In this document: piece after piece, positions 8,721 through 17,808 of the stretch
Position numbering within the stretch: position 1 is the stretch's first letter
Layout: every line of letters starts with the position of its first letter
Assembly: GCF_014641595.1 (NCBI RefSeq)
Contig: NZ_BMIA01000001.1
Coordinates: forward strand, 1,116,001-1,180,000
Direction: 5' to 3'
DNA: 64,000 nt
DNA from: Dyadobacter endophyticus
GTDB lineage: Bacteria > Bacteroidota > Bacteroidia > Cytophagales > Spirosomataceae
Notes under the pieces: model-generated
The model's input: the letters and a program-made list of their open reading frames with translations, nothing else
Databases searched by the model: none
What the model was told of the DNA's origin: nothing
Translations under genes and position numbers: made by a program

Positions 8721-10190
8721 TTAAAGCTTCTTTCTTCGCGGCTGTGTAGTGATGGGAATCGTTCTTTTTGCGATTTTTTGGCTTTGCCCGTTTCCGGCGG
8801 TCAGCTCGACGATGTTTTTCAGGTCGTCGAGGATAAACGTGAACCCGTTTAGCGACCGGGTTTTTTCAATGGGTTTGAATTTTCCTTCTGTGGCATAGGC
8901 GAACAGCATTTCAAACCCGAAAGGCGCCGCGCATTCGAACTGTTCTGGCATATAAATCCATTTGCCTACCGCTTCGGATGTGATGGTAAAATCCTCATTT
9001 CGCAATTGTACAATATTTTTGGAAGCATCCTGGTAAATCATTCGGACGGTGCAAGGCTTGTTAGCGCGAACTTTCAACGTCATGATGTCGCCCTCCCGGT
9101 AGGATTGCGGGCCGTATCCTTTGTCGGTACTCACTTCCAGTAATAATTCATCTTCTTTGGCCGCAGGCTGAACCTTGTCGGCCGAAGTCAGGATCGCCTG
9201 CACACGCGAGGCGTCTTCAATGAGCTTTTCATCAGGTTCTATTCCTGCATTCGGCACATTGGACAGCAATATTTCCGAAGAAAGAACAAAGCCGGTGGCG
9301 TGGTCGAGGCCATCAAAGAGTTGTACGCCGACTTTTAGAAAGTTCCCCGATTTATAATACCGGCCTTTCAGTTTGAGCAACGTTCCGGGGCTTGTGCTAC
9401 CGGTCGGGTCGGTCTGGATATTGCTGCTCATCCGTGCCAGCGACGATTTTAGCGTGCCGGTTAGCTGTTTTGAAAAATCATTGGAGATTCCCAGGCCGTC
9501 GAATGTGATTTCTTCAATAAAGAGCTTCCATACATCTTTTTCCGGAAGGGAATGGATGATTTGCCCCGCGAGTTTGTCGATCACTTCCGGCAGGGTAAGC
9601 AATTCGAGCGGGTTTCGCTGGTCGGTTAGAGAAACCGTGGCGTTACCTTTGTCTTTCAGATCAGTGTCCATGAATCCTATCCTGGCCTCCGTCACCTGGT
9701 TTCCATCCATTTTTAGAAACACACCTGCCCGGCAGGGGACATTTTCCAGTTGCAGATGTTTCTGACCCCGATAGCTGCCGAAAAGCGATTTTTTACCATA
9801 AAACAACACCAGATACCCCTCCGGTATCGATTGAAACCCGGCTTCTTCCCACTCAAAATGCCAGGAAAGGCCACCTTTTTTATAGCCAATGAACGCGATC
9901 CGTTTGTACTCCTCGAAATCGATCGTTTTGGTGCCCTTATTACCGGGTATCAGGTCGTTTTCAAAACGGGCATCACGGCGTAGGGTCGCATACATCCGAT
10001 CATTAGCTTCGTCACGCTCCTCGCGGTCGACGATATAGGGATTGGTAAGCAGGCCGAATGCCGATTCAAAGTCTTTCAGGACCTGTTTGACACGCTCCGC
10101 CGACTTGATCTTGTAATAGGGGCTGAGCGTCTGCCCGATTGAGCAATGCAAAGGGAAAATAACGAACAGGATGATCAGCAGCCGTTTCAT
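8721..10190 (-). CDS. Exported protein with C-terminal DUF4384-like domain
   Basis: A 489-residue protein with a signal peptide (cleavage near SIGQ, residue 20). The middle (~200-320) has strands resembling curli/Lpo-type assembly proteins (GRYYKSGNFLKVGVQLFDG), a weak match. Residues ~355-440 look like DUF4384, a domain often found with bacterial caspases: a GDIMTLKV strand, VRMIYQDASKNIVQL, and MPEQF before a closing strand. No peptidase residues are seen. It is the last gene of the six-gene operon read from 15685; its accessory domain resembles the C-terminus of the papain-like peptidase at 12429-13904. Confidence 0.65.
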   Translation of the reverse strand: MKRLLIILFVIFPLHCSIGQTLSPYYKIKSAERVKQVLKDFESAFGLLTNPYIVDREERDEANDRMYATLRRDARFENDLIPGNKGTKTIDFEEYKRIAFIGYKKGGLSWHFEWEEAGFQSIPEGYLVLFYGKKSLFGSYRGQKHLQLENVPCRAGVFLKMDGNQVTEARIGFMDTDLKDKGNATVSLTDQRNPLELLTLPEVIDKLAGQIIHSLPEKDVWKLFIEEITFDGLGISNDFSKQLTGTLKSSLARMSSNIQTDPTGSTSPGTLLKLKGRYYKSGNFLKVGVQLFDGLDHATGFVLSSEILLSNVPNAGIEPDEKLIEDASRVQAILTSADKVQPAAKEDELLLEVSTDKGYGPQSYREGDIMTLKVRANKPCTVRMIYQDASKNIVQLRNEDFTITSEAVGKWIYMPEQFECAAPFGFEMLFAYATEGKFKPIEKTRSLNGFTFILDDLKNIVELTAGNGQSQKIAKRTIPITTQPRRKKL

Positions 10191-10225
10191 AGCGTTTTTG
10201 TAGTGGATGAGCTGGCTGTTTAATG

Positions 10226-11494
10226 CTAGTTGGGCTGGTGCAGGATCACTTCGCGGGTGAGCAAGCTGTTTTCCATCGGAATTTGTTGTCTGTTGGTCAA
10301 CTCCATTACGCGTATACGCACCGTGCGGAAAATGTCTTCCAGGCGAAGGCCCGGCACATCGAGCGCTTTCAGGAGCTCGGCGGTATACGGGCTGTTTTTA
10401 CCCTCGCCGTCCAGCGCAGTGAAGCCTGGTTTGGTGGAGAACGTAATGAGGGTGCCGGCAGGTGCGCTCATACCCGCAAGGCCCTTGCTACCCGAGCTGC
10501 GCGTCCAGCTATGGCTCAATGGGTTGTCGCGGCAGGCGTCGAGGATCATAATATTGGTCCGCTGGGAATTTTCATCCGCGACCGCCATCTGATCGAGGAT
10601 ATCGTCTGCCGAAACTGCCAGGACTTTCAATTCAGTTTCTGTTTGGGGGCTGATATCGACCGGCATCAGGTAATTTTTACCGGCTATCTGCATGCCGTGG
10701 CCTGCGTAATAGAACAAGGCGACCTCCAAATCCTGGCTCTGGACGCTACTACCGAATTGCGCGACGGCAGCGCGTAATTCGCCTTGACTGGCGTCGATAC
10801 GCTCGATAACGTCGAACCCGAGCCCGGTGAGTTTTTGCGTAATGGCCCTGGCATCATTTTCAGGATTTTGCAGCTTCGGACTGGCCTGGTACCCTGAGTT
10901 ACCCACCACGAGTGCAATGCGCTTTTTAGCCTTCTGGTAAAAGATCGACCAGGTTTCGGAATAACCATCCCCCTTGCTATTGTTAGCGAGGAGCCTGACC
11001 GTGTTTTTTCCTTCGCTCAGTACAATTTGAGGAGAAATTAGCTTACCTCCCACACAACCTTGCTCCTGGGCAGGCATTGTTTTGAACGATCGTGTAGCAA
11101 CCGGATTCACCGTGCCGTTGACTTCGACCCGGATATTTTCTGCTTCATTCAATACACATGCATTCAACCTGACTTCCGGCTTTTCGCTGTGCGTAAGGTT
11201 CGTTAACCATTTTATTTCAGGTTTTCCACCTCGATTGAGTGGATTGAAAACATCCCTGCTGCCATTTTTATAAATTATCTCCGCAATGTCAGCCACCGGC
11301 ATTGAAATCAGATTTTTGCCATCCACTGACCGGTACTTTACAACATCGGGATAAACTTCCCTGATTTCCACTACTTTCCTGTCGCGGGATGTTAAATAGA
11401 TCGTATCTGCCGACGCACTGCTTTGGCAAGCCGATACCGGTTTGACATTGATAGCGGTACAGGCAAGTGCGAGGATTATAAAAACGTGCTTCAT
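10226..11494 (-). CDS. Exported caspase-fold peptidase (family C14)
   Basis: A 422-residue protein with a signal peptide (~1-23). Residues ~30-85 form a small beta module (DTIYLTSRDRK... ending IIYKNG); ~95-185 is Ig-like; ~190-420 is a caspase p20-like domain with catalytic His in YYAGHG (H266) and catalytic Cys in LDACRDNP (C321). Both catalytic residues are intact, so it should be active, cleaving after Asp or basic residues; specificity cannot be read. It is 35 nt upstream of the DUF4384 gene in the operon. The small N-terminal module resembles the neighbouring protein at 11524. Confidence 0.92.
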   Translation of the reverse strand: MKHVFIILALACTAINVKPVSACQSSASADTIYLTSRDRKVVEIREVYPDVVKYRSVDGKNLISMPVADIAEIIYKNGSRDVFNPLNRGGKPEIKWLTNLTHSEKPEVRLNACVLNEAENIRVEVNGTVNPVATRSFKTMPAQEQGCVGGKLISPQIVLSEGKNTVRLLANNSKGDGYSETWSIFYQKAKKRIALVVGNSGYQASPKLQNPENDARAITQKLTGLGFDVIERIDASQGELRAAVAQFGSSVQSQDLEVALFYYAGHGMQIAGKNYLMPVDISPQTETELKVLAVSADDILDQMAVADENSQRTNIMILDACRDNPLSHSWTRSSGSKGLAGMSAPAGTLITFSTKPGFTALDGEGKNSPYTAELLKALDVPGLRLEDIFRTVRIRVMELTNRQQIPMENSLLTREVILHQPN

Positions 11495-11523
11495 AACGTT
11501 GAACAGGTGGTGATGAAAGAAGC

Positions 11524-12243
11524 TTAAAACGAAAATGCGATCGTGAGACCGGTTGCCCTGCGCGACGGTGAGTAAAATGGCTGGAAAGATAACTCCTTTT
11601 TTTTCTGAGCGAGTTCCGAGCGCGTCTTTCTGGTCAATCGTAAGTTTTTAAGACCTATCCATTCCAATGCAAGTCCTCCCGCGACGGCCGCGGCCCCGAA
11701 ATAAATGCCCGGCGTGGCAAATGCACCAAAGCTTTCCTTCTTTTGAAGGTCGCCGGTGGGTGGGGAGCCTTCGTAGTTAGCCTTATACCAAGCCGTGTAG
11801 GCGTCGTTTGTCTTCCTGATTTCGCTTGTGTAGGAATTATAATCCTTTCCCAGCTTGATAAACGTAGCTGCGCCCGCGACCATTGCAGCTGTACCGGCTG
11901 CGAGGTAAATGTTACTCCGTTTTTTATATTTCAAAGCATTGCTTTCCAAAAGTTGCAGATCGACTGCTGTTGTCTCATTTGCTTGTTCCCTGGCAAGTTT
12001 GAGGGGTTTTTGCTCTTGGCCCGCACCAGCTTTCTCGTATTCAATTTTCGAAACCTCTGAATGAAAAATGAAATAGTCCGGGCCGGTTGGGTTGCTGAAC
12101 CTTTTATAGCGAATGTATTTTGAATCGGTACCCAATACTTTCGCATGGATCTCCTGTCCGTCTTTACGAATAATCTTGTCCTGTGCACTGGCCGCGATCG
12201 AAAACATGATGCCCAATAATACAACCAATGCGGGCACAACCAT
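11524..12243 (-). CDS. Exported/membrane protein sharing the caspase's N-terminal module
   Basis: Read from ATG 12243 this is 239 residues and opens with a clean signal peptide (MVVPALVVLLG... ASAQ), with GGAAAGGA just upstream. An in-frame ATG at 12396 would add 51 residues before the signal peptide and is less likely. The first ~60 mature residues (DKIIRKDGQEIHAKV ... SKIEYEKAG) match, by eye, the module at the start of the adjacent caspase. Two hydrophobic segments follow (NIYLAAGTAAMVAGAATF and GIYFGAAAVAGGLALEWIG). No enzyme motif is seen. It is co-transcribed with the peptidases and is probably a membrane partner of the caspase. Confidence 0.65.
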   Translation of the reverse strand: MVVPALVVLLGIMFSIAASAQDKIIRKDGQEIHAKVLGTDSKYIRYKRFSNPTGPDYFIFHSEVSKIEYEKAGAGQEQKPLKLAREQANETTAVDLQLLESNALKYKKRSNIYLAAGTAAMVAGAATFIKLGKDYNSYTSEIRKTNDAYTAWYKANYEGSPPTGDLQKKESFGAFATPGIYFGAAAVAGGLALEWIGLKNLRLTRKTRSELAQKKKELSFQPFYSPSRRATGLTIAFSF

Positions 12244-12428
12244 TCCTTTCCGTACGGAAGTTGTTTTGCCGGAACAAAACCTGGCGCCTGTGCTTTGACT
12301 GGTATACAAAGACTTGTCCAAAACGAAGGGATTAAAAGTGGTAATCGGCTTTAAAAATAAGTAATTGAAAGCAAATCGGGTTAAAATATTATCCAAGGTA
12401 GGAATTGCCGCCGGATAGGAGGGGCACG

Positions 12429-13904
12429 CTATCGGTGGACGATCTTCACCAGAATAGGTACTACACTTCCCTTTCGTCCACCCTTGACTTCGTAGGCTAC
12501 TTTTCCCGGTTGGTAGACGATTTCCCTGGACGGAATAAACTCTTCACCCAACGCAGCATAGGCTTTCTGAACGATCGTACCCGCTGCATTCTTGACTTTT
12601 GCGGCCAGCTCTTCCAGGTTCAACTCGTTTTGAGAAATAAATACGATGAAATAATCCTCTCCGCTTACTTGGTCGAGCGTAAAAGAGGAATGCAGCGACG
12701 GCATCACAACGGAGCTGTTCGCCGGCACAACAGCGCTCGTTACCAGCTCTTCCGAAGTGTAGGGGAAAATGGCCGAGACGCGGTTTTCCTTGTCAGAGCC
12801 GAGAATGTAAACGTACGACTGCCTTGTATTGTTGACGATCATTTTAAACCGTGTTCCGGAAGCATAAGATCTGTTCATCGCGTAAGTGAGTATTTCGGCA
12901 TGGCCGGCCGGCCGGGCCGGCGTGACCTGTGCGCTCTCGTCCACCGTCGAGTGCACGGCCATCGCCTCGTTCCCAAGCACGAAATCGACATCTCCTTTGA
13001 GAGTTACTGCCTGCGCGAGAGGTTTGCTAATGTTTTCAGAATAAATTTGATACGCATTTTTTGCGAAGCGGACCAGGTCGCTGTACCGGGCCCAGGTGTA
13101 GCCGTTGCGTCCCCAGGCTTTCCCCCAGCTGTTGGCAATCAGGAACGAGCCTTCACGAATGTGATCGTCATAACCTACCACCGCCATCGAATGGCCTCCG
13201 ACGGCATTGTCGGTCGTTTCACCAGGGGCGGCCTGCCAATGACCACTTGCTTCATCAACAAACGAGGGCGGCACCAGCATTCCGATCAGCACTGCATTTT
13301 TTCCTTCAACCAGCGCCGATTTGATGGCATTAATACGCTGCTCGGGTGTGCTGTCGGCGTCCTTCGGGCTGAATAGCGTGGCATAGTCGCCGATTTTATA
13401 GCTGGCAGCTTTCTCGTCGCATTGCTCATACCGGGCATCGCAGTTTCCCGGCGCACAGCTCATGAATGCGGCGCCTTTCGTCTTCATCACTTCCAGGGCG
13501 TCTTCGAGAAAAATCCCTTCTGCGCACCCATTGTCCTTGCCTGATTTGAGCTGGCCGTAGAGCCATCCGGGGGAGAATGCCGTAGCCGAAATCTTCTCCG
13601 GTTGGTTGCCGATACCCAGTTTGCCCGCTTCCATGGCCGTGCGCATGTAATACGCGGCCGACCATCCTACGCAAGTGCCGTCCATGCCCTGGTCACCGAT
13701 CTCCGGGAGTTGGGGCCGGATGTCAAACGATTCGGGTAGCGGGCTTTTAAGTAAAATATCGGGCGATTTGCGGGGAAGACGGAGGTATTTGGAGTCATCC
13801 ATTTTTAAACCCATGCCGCGTCTTTGCACCTGCGAGTAGGAAGGCCGCAGGACAGCCAAGTACGCAAGTGCAGACAATGCGGCGATTTTGATGGTAAACC
13901 TCAT
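12429..13904 (-). CDS. Exported papain-like cysteine peptidase (family C1) with C-terminal DUF4384-like domain
   Basis: A 491-residue protein with a signal peptide (~1-24). The papain core is complete: oxyanion Gln Q72 and catalytic Cys C78 (GDQGMDGTCVGWSAA), catalytic His H238 (GGHSM) and Asn N258 in ANSWG. There is no I29-type inhibitory propeptide, only ~35 residues between the signal peptide and the core, so another protein may restrain it. Residues ~345-450 form a DUF4384-like beta domain, also seen in the protein at 8721. It is co-transcribed with two caspases. The combination suggests an extracytoplasmic proteolytic module. Confidence 0.92.
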   Translation of the reverse strand: MRFTIKIAALSALAYLAVLRPSYSQVQRRGMGLKMDDSKYLRLPRKSPDILLKSPLPESFDIRPQLPEIGDQGMDGTCVGWSAAYYMRTAMEAGKLGIGNQPEKISATAFSPGWLYGQLKSGKDNGCAEGIFLEDALEVMKTKGAAFMSCAPGNCDARYEQCDEKAASYKIGDYATLFSPKDADSTPEQRINAIKSALVEGKNAVLIGMLVPPSFVDEASGHWQAAPGETTDNAVGGHSMAVVGYDDHIREGSFLIANSWGKAWGRNGYTWARYSDLVRFAKNAYQIYSENISKPLAQAVTLKGDVDFVLGNEAMAVHSTVDESAQVTPARPAGHAEILTYAMNRSYASGTRFKMIVNNTRQSYVYILGSDKENRVSAIFPYTSEELVTSAVVPANSSVVMPSLHSSFTLDQVSGEDYFIVFISQNELNLEELAAKVKNAAGTIVQKAYAALGEEFIPSREIVYQPGKVAYEVKGGRKGSVVPILVKIVHR

Positions 13905-13940
13905 TTAGGTCGATCGGTTTGGGTAATAAAATGGCGCGGT

Positions 13941-14546
13941 TCAAAAGCCTGGGATCGGGACGGTATCCTTGACGGTAATATCGCCGAAGAAAATTTTCAG
14001 GTCTTCCCTGCCCGCCTGCGCGTATACGGCCGCGCTCTGCGCTGTCACACGGATATCCTTCCGGTCGCGACTGCCGTAGACGAGATTACCTTTCTTGTCC
14101 ATCCCTTTGAACTGCTGGTAATAGGTAGCGATGGCGCGGTAGTCTCCACCGGTTCCTTTCTCGAATTCTGAAACGACGGCAGCGTCGTATGAGGTAATTT
14201 CCACCTTGTCGAACTTTACATTCATCAGGTTTTTGAAATAAATCTTCACCGGGACGGACGATACAGTGCCATTCCTGCGCGATACCTGTACACGCGGCGG
14301 CCGTCTTTTGCCGTTCTCTAAATGATCTTTTTCGAACAGACCGACGGCCAGCTCCACCGCCTGCTCGCGTTGTTCAATGGAATTGCTTTTATCGGCAATC
14401 AGGGAAATGTAAAGTTGCAGGTCGTTTACGCGTTGCCCGGTTAGCTTGCCGAACTCCATCAGTCTTTTATCGTCCATAACGGGTTGGGCGCACAGCCGCC
14501 CGAGGCCGAAAGCGAGGACGAATAGGAGAGTGAAATATCTGGTCAT
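13941..14546 (-). CDS. Exported caspase-associated protein (NTF2-like domain suspected)
   Basis: Read from ATG 14546 (MTRYFTLLFVLAFG, signal peptide) this is 201 residues; the longer reading from 14609 would overlap the upstream caspase. The segment LIADKSNSIEQREQAVELAV, a following strand ending in PVKIYFKNL, and VVSEFEKGTGGDYRAIATYYQQF form a pattern that recurs in Bacteroidota next to or within caspase-like proteins. The C-terminus of the neighbouring caspase (14561) carries a shortened version of the first half. No function is known; a substrate or regulator of the peptidases is a guess. Confidence 0.6.
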   Translation of the reverse strand: MTRYFTLLFVLAFGLGRLCAQPVMDDKRLMEFGKLTGQRVNDLQLYISLIADKSNSIEQREQAVELAVGLFEKDHLENGKRRPPRVQVSRRNGTVSSVPVKIYFKNLMNVKFDKVEITSYDAAVVSEFEKGTGGDYRAIATYYQQFKGMDKKGNLVYGSRDRKDIRVTAQSAAVYAQAGREDLKIFFGDITVKDTVPIPGF

Positions 14547-14560
14547 GTCAGTATGATGGC

Positions 14561-15685
14561 TTACTGCGCTTTGCGGATTTCCTGCAAAGTTACGGTGTCG
14601 TAGGTGCATCCGTTTCCGAGCGATGAAAGCCGCTCTACGAAGTTGAACTCGTCGATCAGCGGCGCTGTGTTGATGATCCTTTTGAGAAAATGGTCGATCG
14701 GCTGCGTTTCCACGGGCTTTTCGGGGTCGTTCACATAAATACTCACCTTCGCTGACGGCCCGAAAAAGCCCTTTTGGCCCAATTTGCTGAGCCGGCTGCG
14801 GTCGGCAAAACTCAATTTTTCATCGGCAAGCACGTTCAGGAATTTGTTGATTTCCATAAAGCTGGCTTCCGGGCAGGGCAATGATGTTTTCGGAATGCTG
14901 CTAATCCACTGCGAATGATGTTTCAAGGAATCAGGTAAGCTTTTCAGACTTGCCTGCAAGCGGTTTTCCGCATCGGCGAGCAGCGTTTCCCACGAAACAT
15001 GCGTGTTATGGCCCTCCGCGTAGGCGAGCGCCTGAATCCAGGTATTACTGTAAAAACTACCTTCATTGGGGTGAGCGGTAGCCTTTTCGCCCTTCCTGGC
15101 GCTGCTGATCAGCAGGTCGCCGTTCGCTTCCAGGAAGAGCTTACGGGCGATCTGGGTATCGTCGGTCACTCTGATTCCTCTCACAACCGGCCGTGCCGTG
15201 CGCATGGTGCGGGTGCCAGCGAGCAGGTTATTGCAGCAGTCGCCCAGCGTTAAACAAAAACGCGGCTTCTTTTCTTTCAGCAGCCGGTGAACGGTTTCCA
15301 GTTCAAGGTTTTCATCTTTAAGATAAAGAATAGGGAAATTGCTTTTTTCGGCATTTGTATTGATTCCGTGGCCGGTATAGTAAAAGAAAATAATGTCTTC
15401 CGGCTTGCATTGTATTTTGGAAATAGCCTCCTGAATACCGCCTTTTCCGAATTTATCCTGATTACAAGTGATTTCCCGGTAATTATATTCGATTTTTTTA
15501 GAGATGTGCCGCAGCGTGCCTGACATTTCTTCAAGGTCCTTTTCACAACTCGCTCCCAGCGACGGGTCTTTGGTGTCGGCCACAAGTATGGCGTAAAAAG
15601 ATTGTGCATTGCACAACTGGCTGATCGTCAACATTATCATCGTCAGCCGGATCACTCGTGCCTTGATTTTCGGGAGAGATATCAT
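14561..15685 (-). CDS. Exported caspase-fold peptidase (family C14), first gene of the operon
   Basis: A 374-residue protein with an N-terminal signal peptide (~1-27, ending CNAQ). The caspase domain spans ~28-245 with catalytic His in FYYTGHG (H106) and catalytic Cys in GDCCNN (C151). Residues ~280-345 (MEINKFLNVLADEKLSFADR..., VSIYVND, IDHFLKRI) match the module of the next gene. It has no Ig-like domain, unlike the second caspase at 10226. It heads a compact six-gene minus-strand run whose gaps are 14-36 nt (about 185 nt before 12429 if the later start at 12243 is used for its downstream neighbour's end-to-start spacing). The 217-nt region before it is the likely promoter region. Confidence 0.9.
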   Translation of the reverse strand: MISLPKIKARVIRLTMIMLTISQLCNAQSFYAILVADTKDPSLGASCEKDLEEMSGTLRHISKKIEYNYREITCNQDKFGKGGIQEAISKIQCKPEDIIFFYYTGHGINTNAEKSNFPILYLKDENLELETVHRLLKEKKPRFCLTLGDCCNNLLAGTRTMRTARPVVRGIRVTDDTQIARKLFLEANGDLLISSARKGEKATAHPNEGSFYSNTWIQALAYAEGHNTHVSWETLLADAENRLQASLKSLPDSLKHHSQWISSIPKTSLPCPEASFMEINKFLNVLADEKLSFADRSRLSKLGQKGFFGPSAKVSIYVNDPEKPVETQPIDHFLKRIINTAPLIDEFNFVERLSSLGNGCTYDTVTLQEIRKAQ

Positions 15686-15902
15686 GCTAATGACGTTTCG
15701 GGTATTACAGTAACGTAGGGCATAAGCTATGTTATGAGCAGTCGATCAAACTAATTTGAAGCTAACAAATAAACAGTGAATTGATTAAATTAAATGAATC
15801 ACTGCAAGTATTTTTTGTGCTGCGCATCGGTGGTTCAAAGGATCGAACGGAAGGTGATAATTAACGCAGATACTTAAATGACTTATTGGAACAGTCGTAT
15901 TC

Positions 15903-16793
15903 CTAACCCTTTTCCGGACCAGAACTGGCCCAGATCAATTCCGGGGAATCATTTAATTTCTTACCCCTGTACATTCTGATAAACCGCCTTTGTTCTTCCA
16001 GGCCATTGGACCTGGCCCAGCGCAATGCGGCCTTATTTGGAACAGGGATATCTGCAAAAACGGGCATCCCGTTGAAATGGTGCAGCATCACGTCGCTGAT
16101 CTGGCGGCCAGCCTCCGGTGTAGAGGCGATGACCGGACCGAGCTGTACGGCATTACGGCCTTTGCGGGAGCATGCATAGGCGAGGCCGTCTTCAAACATA
16201 GAATAGTAGCACGCACTGGACCGTAGCAATGCATGCAGGAATACCTCGCGGTGGGTATCGGTAATGCGCAGGTCGAGGTCGAGAATCGGAGAGGCGGGCG
16301 TATCCAATGTCCAGGGCATCGCTTCTTCGTCGATCTTGTCGGGCATTTTGGCGACCCCTTTCATTCTTACCACTTCATATTCTTCCTGAAACCCCAGTTT
16401 TTCATAAAGTCCTTTTCCGAAAACGGTGGCGTCCAGACGCAGTGTTTCAATTCCAAGATTGTCCAAATGGCCGATCGCGTGCTCCATCAGCTTTTTGCCG
16501 ATGCCCTGGTTTCGCGCAGAGACGTCGACAAGGACCATGGCAATCCAGGCAACCCGCCCGAAAATGCAGGTCGTAACGGTGCCGGCCGGCGCTCCGGCGA
16601 CCGGCGTTCCGGCGACCGGCGTTCCGGCGACCGGCGTTCCGGCCCGCGTGGCGACAAAACATCCCTCGGGATGCAGCGCCATTGCCCGATGCCAGTCCGC
16701 TTCCAGCTGGTTCCAGCCTGCTTGCTGCACTAGTTGCATTCCGAACGGCACGTCGGTAAGCTGCATTTGTCTGATGGTAACCGGATTTTCCAA
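15903..16793 (-). CDS. GNAT-family N-acetyltransferase (two GNAT-like halves) with pentapeptide repeat
   Basis: A 296-residue cytoplasmic protein. The N-terminal half is a GNAT acetyltransferase; the acetyl-CoA loop is NQGIGKKLM after the strand MVLVDVS. The C-terminal half (~160-290) has a second, degenerate GNAT-like fold. Residues 52-66 are three exact copies of GTPVA, placed in a loop between strands and encoded by 15-nt tandem repeats. The substrate is unknown. It is a single gene with ~215-285-nt gaps on both sides. Confidence 0.85.
   Translation of the reverse strand: MENPVTIRQMQLTDVPFGMQLVQQAGWNQLEADWHRAMALHPEGCFVATRAGTPVAGTPVAGTPVAGAPAGTVTTCIFGRVAWIAMVLVDVSARNQGIGKKLMEHAIGHLDNLGIETLRLDATVFGKGLYEKLGFQEEYEVVRMKGVAKMPDKIDEEAMPWTLDTPASPILDLDLRITDTHREVFLHALLRSSACYYSMFEDGLAYACSRKGRNAVQLGPVIASTPEAGRQISDVMLHHFNGMPVFADIPVPNKAALRWARSNGLEEQRRFIRMYRGKKLNDSPELIWASSGPEKG
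16594..16638 (-). repeat. 15-nt in-frame tandem repeat (3 exact copies) inside the GNAT gene
   Basis: Three identical 15-nt units (16594-16608, 16609-16623, 16624-16638; plus-strand unit CCGGCGACCGGCGTT) with degenerate partial copies on both sides. Because the unit is a multiple of three, changes in copy number would add or remove the pentapeptide GTPVA without a frameshift. Confidence 0.95.
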
Positions 16794-17078
16794 TGATTCT
16801 CGTGTTATGCTGTCCTTCGGGTCGATATTTGATTAAAATCTAATCACTTTCAACGGGTCTTCCAAATCACCCGGAAGGCACTAGCCGTTTGATAGTACAT
16901 TCCTATCGGTTGGTCAATAAGCGGGAGTTATGATAGGGTTTCATCAAAGAAATAATATAAGCTACGCCGTTCATTGTCAGGCGGGCCGAGCCGGGTACGA
17001 ATAACTTTCGTGAGGGTATTCCAACCAAATCAACCGGGTTTTGCGTCACTTAGCTGATTTAAAACCAAATAACAGCTC

Positions 17079-17786
17079 ATGAAAAAGTTCGCTTTAATGC
17101 TAGGGTTGCCGTTCCTGTTTCTTTCCTGCAGTGACGATGACGGCGCCGTGGTACTGCCTCCGAAGATGGAGCTCAACGATCAGTTTAACAGTGACAAACA
17201 GGGATGGACGGCAGGCTTTTCTGACTATCCTGTGAAGATGGATTCGGACTGGAAGCTCGAAGAAGGTATTGCCAGTTTGCCTGCGCCGCTCGATACCCAG
17301 AAAAAAGGTTTCCGCATTTCGGGCAACAATCACAGCGACGACCTGTTCATGTATTTCAAAAAGAAAATGACAGGCCTGAAACCAAACCAGGAATACAATG
17401 CAGCATTTACGCTGGAATTCGCCTCGGATGCGCCTTCGGACGGCTGGTTGGGCGTAGGCGGAGCTCCTAATGCGGTGAGCGTCGGCATTGGCGCGGTCCC
17501 CATTGAGCCCAAAACGACGGTCGATAACCTGGACCATTACCGGATGAACATCGACAAGATCCAGCAGAAAAATGACGGCAAGGACATGAAGGTGATCGGC
17601 GATATTGGTAACGGAACCGACAAAGTAGGCTATAAACTGCTCACAAAAACGGGCGAGTTCAAAGGCAAAACCGATGCAAACGGGAATCTGTGGCTGATTT
17701 TTGGTACCGATTCCGGCTTTGAAGCGACTACCACGTTGTACTACACTTCCGTGAAAGTGAAACTGACGGAAACGACGACGAAGTAG
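17079..17786 (+). CDS. Lipoprotein of unknown function
   Basis: A 235-residue lipoprotein: lipobox FLSC at residues 14-17, then an acidic SDDDG tether typical of surface-exposed Bacteroidota lipoproteins. The mature part appears all-beta (FNSDKQGWTAGFSDYP; LYYTSVKVKL at the end), similar in outline to a carbohydrate-binding jelly roll, but I recognise no family. It is monocistronic, with a hairpin terminator after it, facing an FKBP gene. Confidence 0.75.
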   Translation: MKKFALMLGLPFLFLSCSDDDGAVVLPPKMELNDQFNSDKQGWTAGFSDYPVKMDSDWKLEEGIASLPAPLDTQKKGFRISGNNHSDDLFMYFKKKMTGLKPNQEYNAAFTLEFASDAPSDGWLGVGGAPNAVSVGIGAVPIEPKTTVDNLDHYRMNIDKIQQKNDGKDMKVIGDIGNGTDKVGYKLLTKTGEFKGKTDANGNLWLIFGTDSGFEATTTLYYTSVKVKLTETTTK

Positions 17787-17808
17787 CATTCATTTTATTC
17801 AAAGTTCA

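Noticed and set aside
8562..8852. A 96-residue plus-strand frame over the structured element
   Set aside because: It runs through the terminator and into the antisense of the 8721 gene, and its composition is Arg/Ser-rich without a pattern.
12405..13376. A 323-residue plus-strand frame opposite the papain-like peptidase
   Set aside because: The minus strand has complete catalytic motifs across the same stretch; the plus frame is Arg-rich with no recognisable domain.
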